From the NCBI GenBank assembly GCA_945879145.1, contig CAMCUZ010000024.1:1-32041 (forward strand): a stretch of 32,041 bases of DNA, given 5' to 3'. The notes below the pieces were generated by a model, which ran no database searches, was not told the DNA's origin, and saw only the letters and a list, made by a program, of their open reading frames with translations. Below, in pieces: positions 8,256 to 16,050 of the stretch. Position 1 is the first letter of the stretch. Each line of letters opens with the position of its first letter. Source of the DNA: an uncultured Mediterranea sp. GTDB lineage: Bacteria > Bacteroidota > Bacteroidia > Bacteroidales > Bacteroidaceae. A program made the translations under genes and the position numbers.

Positions 8256-9050
8256 TCAGAAGAGGATTCCAAGCGAAAAACTGAGTACATTGTCGCGGTG
8301 GGCAAAGCGGATGTGGGGTTCGTTGCCCGCTGCTGTAGCGCCTTCAGGAAACTCATAGACCACTCGTTTGGAGATGTTGTTTAATCCTATATCGTAGCGG
8401 CAGTCAAAGAAGACTGGGTGGATGGTGACAGCCACACCCACTGAAAGTCCCAGGTTGAAGGGGCGTAACTGTTCGGAAATCTGCTGCCGACTCAGGTTGT
8501 TGAAGTTGGTCTTGCTCTTCTTTCCCCAAATGTAGCGCAACTTGGGTCCACCAACGATAGCCAGGCTATAGGGATGCTCTTTGATAATGTTCCATCCAAA
8601 GAGTATGGGAACATCGAAGCTGTGGATATCGGTTTCGATAAACACCTCTTGGCCTGCTGTTGCTGTCGATGTGTTCACATTTTCGGGAAAGATAAAAGTG
8701 AGACTGCTGCGGTTGACGTTGTACGATGCCTCGGGTTGCAGAAAGTAGTGGCCAAAGTTGATGCGCAAGAAGAGTGAGACAAAGTAGCCAATTCGATACT
8801 TGTTCTGGAACTCGTCCATGCAGACGCTACCCATGCTCAAGTCATTGACCAGAAAGAGGGAAGAGGTAAATCCCCCCTTGAGGCCAAAGTTGACAACTTT
8901 TTCCTTCCGCTGCGCAGTATCTCCATCTTTCTCCCGCTCCTCACCCGCAGTTAACAGCTCGTAGCTGTTAGCTTGTAGCTCGTAGCTTGTAGCCCCTAGC
9001 TCGTAGCTCGTAGCTAAGCATAGCAGCAACGTCGCCGCCAACCGCTTCAT
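8256..9050 (-). CDS. Outer-membrane beta-barrel protein (PorT-like), repeat-built N-terminus
   Basis: This 264-residue exported protein starts with MKRLAATLLLCLA, a short signal peptide. It is followed by three copies of a (T/N)SYEL motif encoded by heptanucleotide repeats (8953-9015). From about residue 53 to 264 it shows alternating hydrophobic strands and glycine-rich turns (NFGLKGGFTSS, YDIGLNNIS and the final FSLGILF ending in phenylalanine) typical of the PorT/outer-membrane beta-barrel family of Bacteroidota. It overlaps the upstream flavin-reductase-like gene by 4 bases and is the last gene of the pyrBI operon. The exact function is unknown. The repeat region makes it a candidate for phase-variable expression. 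Confidence 0.8.
   Translation of the reverse strand: MKRLAATLLLCLATSYELGATSYELQANSYELLTAGEEREKDGDTAQRKEKVVNFGLKGGFTSSLFLVNDLSMGSVCMDEFQNKYRIGYFVSLFLRINFGHYFLQPEASYNVNRSSLTFIFPENVNTSTATAGQEVFIETDIHSFDVPILFGWNIIKEHPYSLAIVGGPKLRYIWGKKSKTNFNNLSRQQISEQLRPFNLGLSVGVAVTIHPVFFDCRYDIGLNNISKRVVYEFPEGATAAGNEPHIRFAHRDNVLSFSLGILF
8953..9015 (-). repeat. Nine heptanucleotide repeats inside an OMP signal-peptide region
   Basis: Read on the plus strand the units are AACAGCT, CGTAGCT, GTTAGCT, TGTAGCT, CGTAGCT, TGTAGCC, CCTAGCT, CGTAGCT and CGTAGCT, each 7 bases with no gap. They encode the TSYEL-like repeats just after the signal-peptide core. Gain or loss of one unit would shift the reading frame. Confidence 0.85.
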
Positions 9051-9619
9051 TGTTCTTTCTTCTTTTCGACCGACCAGCCGAACTTACCTATCTTCTCGCC
9101 CAGGTCGTAGTAGGCCCCGTGCAGATAGACCAGCGGATGGCTGTCAGCCAGTTCGAACTTGCCCGTTTCGGCATTCATGTAGCGGCTGTCGGCTTTGACA
9201 TTCACTACATCAGCGATGAAGAGGTCGTGCGAGCCGAGTGACATAATCTCTTTGACGCGGCACTCGATGCTCAGCGGAGCCTCTTCTACCAGGGGTGCAC
9301 TGACGATGGAGCAGGGGCCCGGAGTGAGGTGCATCTCTTCGAACTTGTTGTAGTCGCGTCCTGAGCGTACGCCGCACCAATCGGTAGCACGAGCCATATC
9401 GTGCGTAGTCAGGTTGATGACGAACTCCATGTTTCGCTTGATAATCTCGTAGGAATGGCGTTCGGGACGTACGGCAATATAGCACATCGGTGGATTGGTG
9501 CAGAGGGTGCCTGTCCACGACACAGTAATCAAGTTGTACTCTTCGGGCGTACTGCCACAGCTCACCAGCACTGCTGGCAAGGGGTAGATCATGGTTCCCG
9601 GTTTCCAGTCTTCTTTCAT
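9047..9619 (-). CDS. Flavin reductase-like FMN-binding protein
   Basis: This protein of about 190 residues belongs to the flavin-reductase-like split-barrel family. It begins MKEDWKPGTMIYPLPAVLVS and has the FMN-binding segments NLITVSWTGTLCTNPPMCYI and PERHSYEII, as in Bacteroidota homologues annotated as flavin reductase. The frame stays open to a GTG at 9658, but the ATG at 9619 gives the family's usual start and is preferred. The substrate is unknown; members may transfer electrons from NAD(P)H to flavin or bind FMN in another oxidoreductase. It sits between pyrI (51 bases upstream) and the outer-membrane protein gene (4-base overlap), so it is probably co-transcribed. Confidence 0.85.
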   Translation of the reverse strand: MKEDWKPGTMIYPLPAVLVSCGSTPEEYNLITVSWTGTLCTNPPMCYIAVRPERHSYEIIKRNMEFVINLTTHDMARATDWCGVRSGRDYNKFEEMHLTPGPCSIVSAPLVEEAPLSIECRVKEIMSLGSHDLFIADVVNVKADSRYMNAETGKFELADSHPLVYLHGAYYDLGEKIGKFGWSVEKKKEQ

Positions 9620-9670
9620 TGTAGGTGTGTATAGTTTGACTTGTATCGTTTTCTCCACATGAAGGAGTGC

Positions 9671-10132
9671 TTATTTCACCACTTCAATCTGTTCGCGGCT
9701 CTGTTCTTTCTCGCAGTAGTGGCACTTAATGATGCAGTGCTCCTTGTCGATGACGTGGAAGCGTGTAGCCATCGGTTCGTTGTTGGTGATGCACTTGGGG
9801 TTGGCACACTTCACGATGCCCACCAGTTCGTCGGGCAATACCACTTCGCGTTTCTCCACCACCTCGTAGTTGCGGATGATGTTGAGCTTCACGTTGGGGG
9901 CTACTACAGCGATGCGGTTGATCTCCTCGTCGCTGAAGAAGCGGTCGGCTACCTTGATGATGCCCTTTTTGCCCAGTTTTTTGCTGGCCAGGTTAAAGCC
10001 GATGGTGATGTTGTTGCTCATCTCCTGCAGTCCCAGCAGTGAGACTACGGTGAAGAGTTTTTCAGAAGGTATATGATCGATGACGGTCCCGTTCTCCAGG
10101 GCAGCCACCTGCAGTTCTTTCTTTTCAGCCAT
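9671..10132 (-). CDS. pyrI: Aspartate carbamoyltransferase regulatory subunit
   Basis: From the ATG at 10132 the protein is 153 residues, the same length as Escherichia coli PyrI. Four zinc cysteines lie at C109, C114, C137 and C140, matching the zinc domain that contacts PyrB. The N-terminal half has the allosteric-domain sequence [15 protein letters not shown]. The frame extends to a GTG at 10153, but that codon lies inside the heptamer repeat, so I reject it. PyrI gives nucleotide control (CTP/ATP) of the first committed step of pyrimidine synthesis. It lies directly downstream of pyrB. Confidence 0.97.
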   Translation of the reverse strand: MAEKKELQVAALENGTVIDHIPSEKLFTVVSLLGLQEMSNNITIGFNLASKKLGKKGIIKVADRFFSDEEINRIAVVAPNVKLNIIRNYEVVEKREVVLPDELVGIVKCANPKCITNNEPMATRFHVIDKEHCIIKCHYCEKEQSREQIEVVK

Positions 10133-10148
10133 TTGGTTATTCTCTTTA

Positions 10149-10176
10149 ATCACTAATCACTAAACACTAATCACTA
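10149..10176. repeat. Heptamer repeat ATCACTA x4 at the pyrB/pyrI junction
   Basis: The units are ATCACTA, ATCACTA, AACACTA and ATCACTA. The array runs through the pyrB stop codon (10174-10176) and fills most of the pyrB-pyrI gap. The same heptamer in another phase (CACTAAT) recurs at 16001-16035. Confidence 0.85.
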
Positions 10177-11103
10177 TTTCATCACCTCTTCAAGCGTGAT
10201 GCCCAACACATCGCAGAGGATGGCTTCGCGGGCATAGAGTCCGTTTTGTGCCTGTTGGACGTAGTCGGCGTGCGGACACTCATCCACGTCGTCGGAGATT
10301 TCATTCACGCGGGGCAGGGGATGGAGGATGCGCATGTTCGTGCGGCACTTCTCCAGCATCTTGGCACGCAGGATATAGACATTCTTCACCCGCTCATACT
10401 CCATCAGGTCGGTGAAGCGCTCACGCTGCACTCGCGTCATGTAGAGGATGTCGGCATCAGCAATGGTATCTTCATTGAAGTCGCTATGCTCTACATACTT
10501 GATGTGGTGCTCACGGCAGTAGATTTTGTACTCCTCAGGCATCCGCAGTTCATCGGGGGCAATGAAGTGGAAAGTGGGGTTGAAATGGCGCATGGCCATC
10601 AGCAGCGAGTGGACCGTGCGCCCATACTTCAGGTCGCCCACCAGATAGATGTTCAGATTCTCAAGCGTTCCCTGTGTCTTGTAGATGGAGTAGAGGTCGA
10701 GCATGGTCTGTGAGGGGTGTTGGTTGGCTCCATCGCCGGCGTTCACGATAGGTACATCAGTTACTTCGCTGGCATATCGGGCAGCGCCCTCCAGGTAGTG
10801 GCGCATCACGATGATGTCGGCATAGTTGCTCACCATCTTTATGGTGTCCTTCAGAGTCTCACCTTTCGACGAGCTGGTGGCCTTCGGGTCGGTAAAGCCG
10901 ATGACGCGTGCTCCCAGGCGGTTGGCTGCTGTCTCAAAGCTGAGACGGGTACGGGTAGAGGGCTCGAAAAAGAGGGTGGCAACCACTTTCCCCTCCAACA
11001 ATCGGCGGTTTGGACGTGCTTCAAACGCTTTAGCCATCTCGAGCATATAGAGGATTTTCTCTTTGCTGTGATGGGCAATGGTAACTAAACTTCTGTTTTC
11101 CAT
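10174..11103 (-). CDS. pyrB: Aspartate carbamoyltransferase catalytic subunit
   Basis: This 309-residue enzyme condenses carbamoyl phosphate with aspartate in pyrimidine synthesis. It has the carbamoyl-phosphate motif EPSTRTR at 47-53, HPSQT at 129-133 and HPLPRVNEI near the C-terminus. The length matches the PyrB that assembles with PyrI. It is the first gene of the pyrB-pyrI-flavin reductase-OMP operon and is divergent from the PBP gene. The best -7 candidate on the minus strand (TACTTTTA, 11135-11142) has one mismatch, so the promoter is uncertain. Confidence 0.98.
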   Translation of the reverse strand: MENRSLVTIAHHSKEKILYMLEMAKAFEARPNRRLLEGKVVATLFFEPSTRTRLSFETAANRLGARVIGFTDPKATSSSKGETLKDTIKMVSNYADIIVMRHYLEGAARYASEVTDVPIVNAGDGANQHPSQTMLDLYSIYKTQGTLENLNIYLVGDLKYGRTVHSLLMAMRHFNPTFHFIAPDELRMPEEYKIYCREHHIKYVEHSDFNEDTIADADILYMTRVQRERFTDLMEYERVKNVYILRAKMLEKCRTNMRILHPLPRVNEISDDVDECPHADYVQQAQNGLYAREAILCDVLGITLEEVMK

Positions 11104-11183
11104 ACAGTTGATGTTAATTGTTCTTTCGAGAGTGTAAAAGTAGGCATATTCTTTGAGATTAGAAAATTTGAAAGATACTTTTT

Positions 11184-11214
11184 TTTGCCGTAAAAAATAA
11201 TATTCCTACCTTTG
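11184..11214 (+). promoter_or_regulatory. Bacteroidetes promoter for the PBP gene
   Basis: TTTG (11184-11187), exactly 19 bases, then TACCTTTG (11207-11214): a full match to the -33/-7 consensus. Transcription should start near 11218-11222, giving a leader of about 95 bases before the ATG at 11316. Confidence 0.75.
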
Positions 11215-11315
11215 TCGGCGCTAACAGGGGGCGTGGGAGACGATGTGGGCTCGGGCTTCAAGCTACCTAATCCGCAACCCCTATATATAATAAGGTATAT
11301 TAGATAGAGAGCGAT

Positions 11316-13646
11316 ATGATCAAGAAGATAGTCATTGCACTTTGGATATTGTTTGCCATCGGGATAGTGACCTGCTGGCTGTTGTTTGTAGCTATTGCCA
11401 AGGGATGGATTGGCTACATGCCTCCTGTGGAGGACTTGGAGAATCCTACCTATAAGTTTGCTACTGAGGTAATCTCTGAGGATGGCAAGGTGCTGGGCAC
11501 CTACTCGCTCAGCAAGGAGAACCGCGTCTATGTGGGTTACAGCGACCTCTCTCCCTACATGGTGAAGGCGTTGATTGCCACCGAGGATGAACGCTTCAGC
11601 GAACATTCAGGCATCGATGCCATTGCGTTGATGCGTGCGATCGTCAAGCGCGGACTCCTTTTTCAGCGCAGTGCCGGAGGTGGTAGTACCATCACCCAGC
11701 AGCTCAGCAAGCAGCTCTACTCGCCCAGTGCGGGCAACTTTATGGAGCGACTCTTTCAGAAACCCATCGAATGGGTTATTGCCGTCAAACTGGAGCGCTT
11801 CTATACCAAGGAGGAGATATTGACGATGTATCTCAATAAGTTCGATTTCCTTAACAACGCCGTGGGTATCAAGACAGCTGCTTACACCTATTTTGGCTGT
11901 CAGCCAGCTGATTTGAAAATCGAAGAGGCGGCTACGCTGGTGGGGATGTGCAAGAATCCATCTCTGTACAATCCGGTGCGCTTCAATGAGCGGAGCCGTG
12001 GCCGACGTAATGTGGTGCTCAACCAGATGCGTAAGGCCGATTACATCACCCAGGCCGAGTGTGACTCCTTGCAGCAACTGCCGCTGACGTTGAGCTACCA
12101 TCGTGTGGACCACAACGAAGGTTTGGCGACCTATTTCCGCGAATACCTGCGTGGGGTGCTTTCGGCCAAGAAGCCCGAAAAGTCTGACTACCGTGGATGG
12201 CAGATGCAGAAGTATTACGAAGACTCCCTCGACTGGGCCACCAATCCCCTCTATGGCTGGTGCGAGAAGAACATCAAGAAGGATGGCTCGCACTACAACC
12301 TCTACACCGATGGATTAAAGATCTATACCTCTATCAACAGCAAGATGCAGGCCTATGCAGAGCAGGCTGTAACTGAGCACCTCAGCGAACTGCAGACCGC
12401 TTTCTTCAAGGAGAAGAAGGGGGCACGTACCGCACCTTTTACTCGCAATCTCACCACCGAGCAGGTGGATGAAATCCTGACGCGTGCCATGAAGCAGAGC
12501 GACCGCTACCGCTTGATGAAGGCTGCCGGTGCATCGGAGAAGGAGATTCGTAAAGCGTTTGATGAGCCTCAGCCGATGTCGGTATTCAGCTGGCAGGGTG
12601 AGCGTGATACGGTGATGACTCCCATGGACTCCATCCGCTACTACAAGTTCTTCCTGCGTGCAGGATTCATGTCCATGGATCCCCGCAACGGACGTGTAAA
12701 GGCCTACGTAGGAGGTCCCAACCACCACTATTTCAAATATGATATGGCGATGGCTGGACGTCGGCAGATTGGCTCTACGATGAAGCCTTTCGTCTATACG
12801 CTGGCCATGGAGAATGGCTTCTCACCCTGCGATGAGGTGCGCCATGTGCAGGTAACGCTGCTCGATGAAAATGGTATTCCCTGGTCACCACGTAACGCCA
12901 ACAACAAACGCCTGGGTGAGATGGTGACCGTGAAGTGGGGATTGGCAAATAGCGACAACTGGGTTACGGCCTACCTGATGGGAAAGCTCAATCCCTACGA
13001 ACTGAAACAACTGGTGCATAACTTCGGTGTACGCAACAAGGAGATTGTACCCTCCGTCTCCCTTTGTCTGGGCCCTTGCGAAATTTCTGTAGGAGAGATG
13101 GTGAGTGCCTATACCGCTTTCCCAGGTCATGGCATACGGGTATCTCCCGTCTTCGTGACCCGTATCGAGGATAATGAGGGCAACGAACTGGCCCGCTTCA
13201 CGCCCCAGGTACAGGAGGTCATCAGTCCGCTCAGTGCCAACAAGATGCTGGTGATGCTGCGGGCCGTTATCAACGAGGGTACCGGTGGACGTGTTCGTCG
13301 TCTGGGCATTCAGGCTGATATGGGTGGAAAGACGGGTACCACCAACAACAACTCAGATGGCTGGTTCATGGGTTTCACCCCATCGTTGGTTTCCGGCTGC
13401 TGGGTAGGGGGCGAAGATCGTGACATCCACTTCGACCGCATGACCTACGGACAAGGTGCCTCAATGGCTCTCCCCATCTGGGCCAAGTATATGAAACTGG
13501 TGCTGGCCGACAAGACGTTGGGCTACGACCCTACAGAGACTTTCGACCTGCCCGAAGACTTCGATCCCTGCAAGGAGATTCCCGACGAAGAGGGCGTGCG
13601 GATTATTGATGAACCCATCGAGGGACTGGATGACCTATTCAATTAA
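11316..13646 (+). CDS. Class A penicillin-binding protein (PBP1A-like)
   Basis: This 776-residue bifunctional peptidoglycan synthase has an N-terminal membrane anchor at about 5-28. A GT51 glycosyltransferase domain follows (E90 in ATEDERF; GGSTITQQLSKQL at 122-134; E160). The transpeptidase domain has S487-T-M-K490, S546-D-N548 and K672-T-G674. It polymerises lipid II and cross-links the strands on the outer face of the inner membrane. All catalytic residues are present. The gene starts a plus-strand group with an HPPK-like gene, kdsB and a MORN protein, three of which concern the cell envelope. The start ATG gives a proper cytoplasmic stub and anchor. Confidence 0.96.
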   Translation: MIKKIVIALWILFAIGIVTCWLLFVAIAKGWIGYMPPVEDLENPTYKFATEVISEDGKVLGTYSLSKENRVYVGYSDLSPYMVKALIATEDERFSEHSGIDAIALMRAIVKRGLLFQRSAGGGSTITQQLSKQLYSPSAGNFMERLFQKPIEWVIAVKLERFYTKEEILTMYLNKFDFLNNAVGIKTAAYTYFGCQPADLKIEEAATLVGMCKNPSLYNPVRFNERSRGRRNVVLNQMRKADYITQAECDSLQQLPLTLSYHRVDHNEGLATYFREYLRGVLSAKKPEKSDYRGWQMQKYYEDSLDWATNPLYGWCEKNIKKDGSHYNLYTDGLKIYTSINSKMQAYAEQAVTEHLSELQTAFFKEKKGARTAPFTRNLTTEQVDEILTRAMKQSDRYRLMKAAGASEKEIRKAFDEPQPMSVFSWQGERDTVMTPMDSIRYYKFFLRAGFMSMDPRNGRVKAYVGGPNHHYFKYDMAMAGRRQIGSTMKPFVYTLAMENGFSPCDEVRHVQVTLLDENGIPWSPRNANNKRLGEMVTVKWGLANSDNWVTAYLMGKLNPYELKQLVHNFGVRNKEIVPSVSLCLGPCEISVGEMVSAYTAFPGHGIRVSPVFVTRIEDNEGNELARFTPQVQEVISPLSANKMLVMLRAVINEGTGGRVRRLGIQADMGGKTGTTNNNSDGWFMGFTPSLVSGCWVGGEDRDIHFDRMTYGQGASMALPIWAKYMKLVLADKTLGYDPTETFDLPEDFDPCKEIPDEEGVRIIDEPIEGLDDLFN

Positions 13647-13667
13647 CATCTCAGCGCTTTGCTAAAG

Positions 13668-14033
13668 ATGAACTACTTGATTTGCATAGGTAGCAACACC
13701 GAACCTGCCAGCCATCTGGCTTTGGCGCGTAGGGAACTCCAACGTCGTTTTCCGGACGTATGGTTCTCTCCCGAAGTGGTTACTGCCCCTATAGGTATGC
13801 GGCATAATCAGGCCTCTTTTATCAACCAGCTGGCCCGTCTCTCTTCGGATGCTCAACCCAAGGAGATCGAACAGCAACTCAAGGAGATCGAACAGCTGGC
13901 AGGACGCACACCCGAGGAGAAAGCACTCGAGGTGGTGCGCCTCGATCTCGACTTGTTGATGGCTGATGAAGAGGTGTTACGTCCTAAGGACCTCCAGCGC
14001 GACTTTGTACAGCAACTGTTGAAACCCTATTGA
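13668..14033 (+). CDS. Short HPPK-like (FolK-related) protein
   Basis: This 121-residue protein starts MNYLICIGSN like 6-hydroxymethyl-7,8-dihydropterin pyrophosphokinase. It keeps the metal aspartates D93 and D95 (RLDLDLL) and the later QRDFV stretch. It is about 40 residues shorter than a typical FolK and lacks the PHxxxxxR-type histidine and the usual tryptophan loop. Whether it still transfers pyrophosphate to the pterin is therefore open. A 21-base in-frame tandem duplication (16 identical bases at 13860-13875 and 13881-13896) encodes KEIEQQL-KEIEQLA. The ATG at 13668 lies 21 bases after the PBP stop. Confidence 0.75.
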   Translation: MNYLICIGSNTEPASHLALARRELQRRFPDVWFSPEVVTAPIGMRHNQASFINQLARLSSDAQPKEIEQQLKEIEQLAGRTPEEKALEVVRLDLDLLMADEEVLRPKDLQRDFVQQLLKPY

Positions 14034-14111
14034 GGGTCATCTCACGATGTCTCTATAAACACAATGCCTCTGTAAAAATGAGTATAAACCAATATAAAAA
14101 AAAGAAATAGC

Positions 14112-14876
14112 ATGAAATTTTTAGGAATAATACCCGCTCGATATGCCTCCACCCGTTTTCCAGCCAAGCCGTTGGCTTTGTTGGGAGGCAAAACCGTGAT
14201 TGAACGTGTCTATTCACAAGTCGTAGGACAGGTGGATGATGCCTATGTGGCCACTGACGACGATCGTATCCGCCAGGCCGTAGAGGCCTTTGGTGGCAAG
14301 GTGGTCATGACCTCGCCGAATCATAAAAGTGGTACTGACCGCTGTCGCGAAGCGGCCGATAGCGTGGGTGGCCACTACGATGTGGTTATCAACATTCAGG
14401 GTGATGAGCCCTTTATCCAGCCCTCGCAGCTGCAAGCTATCAAGGCCTGCTTCAATCAGCCCGATACGCAGATTGCCACCTTGGTCAAGCCCTTTACCCC
14501 AGCTGATGGCTGGGAAGCGCTGCACAACCCCAACTCCCCCAAGGTGGTGGTGAACCAGCGGATGGAGGCACTCTACTTCAGCCGTTCGGTGATACCCTAT
14601 TGCCGTGGCAAGGAGCAGGAGCAGTGGCTGAGCAACCACACCTATTATAAACACATCGGACTCTATGCTTATACTCTACCTACGCTACAGGCTATCACGC
14701 GTTTGCCGCAATCCTCACTCGAGCTGGCCGAATCGCTCGAACAGCTCCGCTGGCTTGAGAACGGATATACCATCCGAGTAGGTGTCACCCAGGTAGAAAC
14801 CATCGGCATCGACACTCCCGAAGACCTGCAACGAGCTGAACTTTTCCTTCATCAACTGCAATCTGAACGCCTATGA
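14112..14876 (+). CDS. kdsB: 3-deoxy-manno-octulosonate cytidylyltransferase
   Basis: This 254-residue CMP-Kdo synthetase activates Kdo for lipopolysaccharide core synthesis in the cytosol. The N-terminus GIIPARYASTRFPAKPL, the segment SGTDRCREA and the nucleotide-binding NIQGDEPFI are diagnostic. The start ATG follows an A-rich leader (AAAAAAAAGAAATAGC). The stop overlaps the next ATG by 4 bases (ATGA), so translation of the MORN protein is coupled to it. The length is normal. Confidence 0.97.
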   Translation: MKFLGIIPARYASTRFPAKPLALLGGKTVIERVYSQVVGQVDDAYVATDDDRIRQAVEAFGGKVVMTSPNHKSGTDRCREAADSVGGHYDVVINIQGDEPFIQPSQLQAIKACFNQPDTQIATLVKPFTPADGWEALHNPNSPKVVVNQRMEALYFSRSVIPYCRGKEQEQWLSNHTYYKHIGLYAYTLPTLQAITRLPQSSLELAESLEQLRWLENGYTIRVGVTQVETIGIDTPEDLQRAELFLHQLQSERL

Positions 14877-15997
14877 GACGAACCATCATCCTGCTCTTTT
14901 GCTGCCTGCTCTACGTGATGCCCTGGCAGCCTGCTACTGCCCAAGGCATTAACATCGGCACCTACACCTTCAAGGATGGTGGGGTCTATACGGGCGAACT
15001 GAAAGGTCGAAAGCCCAATGGCAAGGGACGTACCGTGATGAAAAACGGGGATGTCTATGAGGGTAACTACGTAAAAGGCAAACGTCAAGGCACAGGAACC
15101 TACACCTTTAGTGATGGCGAGCGTTACGAAGGGGAGTGGTTTCAGGACCAGCAACATGGACGTGGAACGTTCTACTTCCTCAACAATAACCGTTATGAGG
15201 GCATGTGGTACCAGGACTATCAGCATGGTCATGGTGTGATGTATTACCATAACGGCGACCGCTATGATGGGGAGTGGAATAACGACAAACGCCAGGGGCA
15301 GGGTACCTATACCTGGCGTAACGGCTCTTCGTATGCTGGCTCTTGGGTTGCTGACAAGAAAGAAGGGAAAGGCAACTTTACCTGGAACGATGGCTCTCGC
15401 TATGAGGGCGAATGGCGTAACGACGTGCGTCAGGGAACAGGTACCTTCGAATTTGCCAATGGCGATAAGTACGTTGGTGAGTGGGTGAACGACATGCAGC
15501 ATGGCCGTGGCATCTACTTCTTTCATACGGGCGACCGCTATGAAGGGGACTATGTAGAGGGTGAACGTACCGGCGAGGGCATCTATTACCACGCCAACGG
15601 CGATAAATATGTGGGCCATTTCCAAGAAGGAAAGCAGGAGGGAAAAGGGACTTTCACCTGGGCTAACGGTGCCTATTACGAAGGTGAATGGAAAGATAAC
15701 CAGCGCCATGGCCGTGGTGTCTATCGTTGGGGAGCAGGTGACCGCTATGATGGTGAATTTGCCAACAACAAGTTCAACGGACAAGGCACCTTGATTACTA
15801 CCGATGGCACGCGCTATACTGGTGGCTTTGTGGATGGATTGGAGGAGGGGAATGGGGTGCAGATCAAGAAAGATGGCACCCGTTTCGAAGGCTTCTTCAA
15901 ACAAGGCAAAAAACATGGCCCCTTTGTGGAGACTGATGCCCAGGGCAACGTCATCCGCAAAGGGACCTATAAGATGGGGCGCTTAGTGGAGCAGTGA
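14873..15997 (+). CDS. Exported MORN-repeat protein
   Basis: A signal peptide (about residues 1-24, with a cleavage site near ATAQG) precedes an almost pure MORN array. Thirteen consecutive units of exactly 23 residues run from Y39 to 337, pattern (Y/F)xGxWxxxxxxGxGxxxxxxGxx. A fourteenth, degenerate unit and a short tail follow. MORN repeats form long beta-hairpin strips that bind lipid or protein partners in other systems. The predicted location is the periplasm or outer membrane. Coupling to kdsB suggests an envelope role, which is inference. No enzymatic domain is attached. The repeats are varied at DNA level, so the array looks old rather than freshly amplified. Confidence 0.9.
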   Translation: MRRTIILLFCCLLYVMPWQPATAQGINIGTYTFKDGGVYTGELKGRKPNGKGRTVMKNGDVYEGNYVKGKRQGTGTYTFSDGERYEGEWFQDQQHGRGTFYFLNNNRYEGMWYQDYQHGHGVMYYHNGDRYDGEWNNDKRQGQGTYTWRNGSSYAGSWVADKKEGKGNFTWNDGSRYEGEWRNDVRQGTGTFEFANGDKYVGEWVNDMQHGRGIYFFHTGDRYEGDYVEGERTGEGIYYHANGDKYVGHFQEGKQEGKGTFTWANGAYYEGEWKDNQRHGRGVYRWGAGDRYDGEFANNKFNGQGTLITTDGTRYTGGFVDGLEEGNGVQIKKDGTRFEGFFKQGKKHGPFVETDAQGNVIRKGTYKMGRLVEQ

Positions 15998-16000
15998 CTT

Positions 16001-16035
16001 CACTAATCACTAACCACTAACCACTAATCACTAAT
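16001..16035. repeat. Heptamer repeat CACTAAT/CACTAAC x5
   Basis: Five tandem 7-base units (CACTAAT, CACTAAC, CACTAAC, CACTAAT, CACTAAT) and a partial sixth fill the gap between the convergent MORN and COG0523 genes. It is the same family as the array at 10149-10176. No terminator hairpin is visible in this gap. Confidence 0.85.
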
Positions 16036-16050
16036 CACTCTCTCCCCGCC

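Noticed and set aside
9620..9658. Upstream GTG start for the flavin-reductase-like gene
   Set aside because: It has no ribosome site and adds 13 residues not expected in the family; the ATG at 9619 gives the usual MKxDWKPGT start.
10133..10153. Upstream GTG start for pyrI
   Set aside because: The codon lies inside the heptamer repeat, and the ATG at 10132 gives exactly the 153 residues of known PyrI.
11607..12293. 228-codon minus-strand frame inside the PBP gene
   Set aside because: It is antisense to intact glycosyltransferase motifs and has no family-like features.
14852..15916. 354-codon minus-strand frame opposite the MORN gene
   Set aside because: It arises because the MORN repeat lacks antisense stops; its repeats are the mirror of the MORN units.
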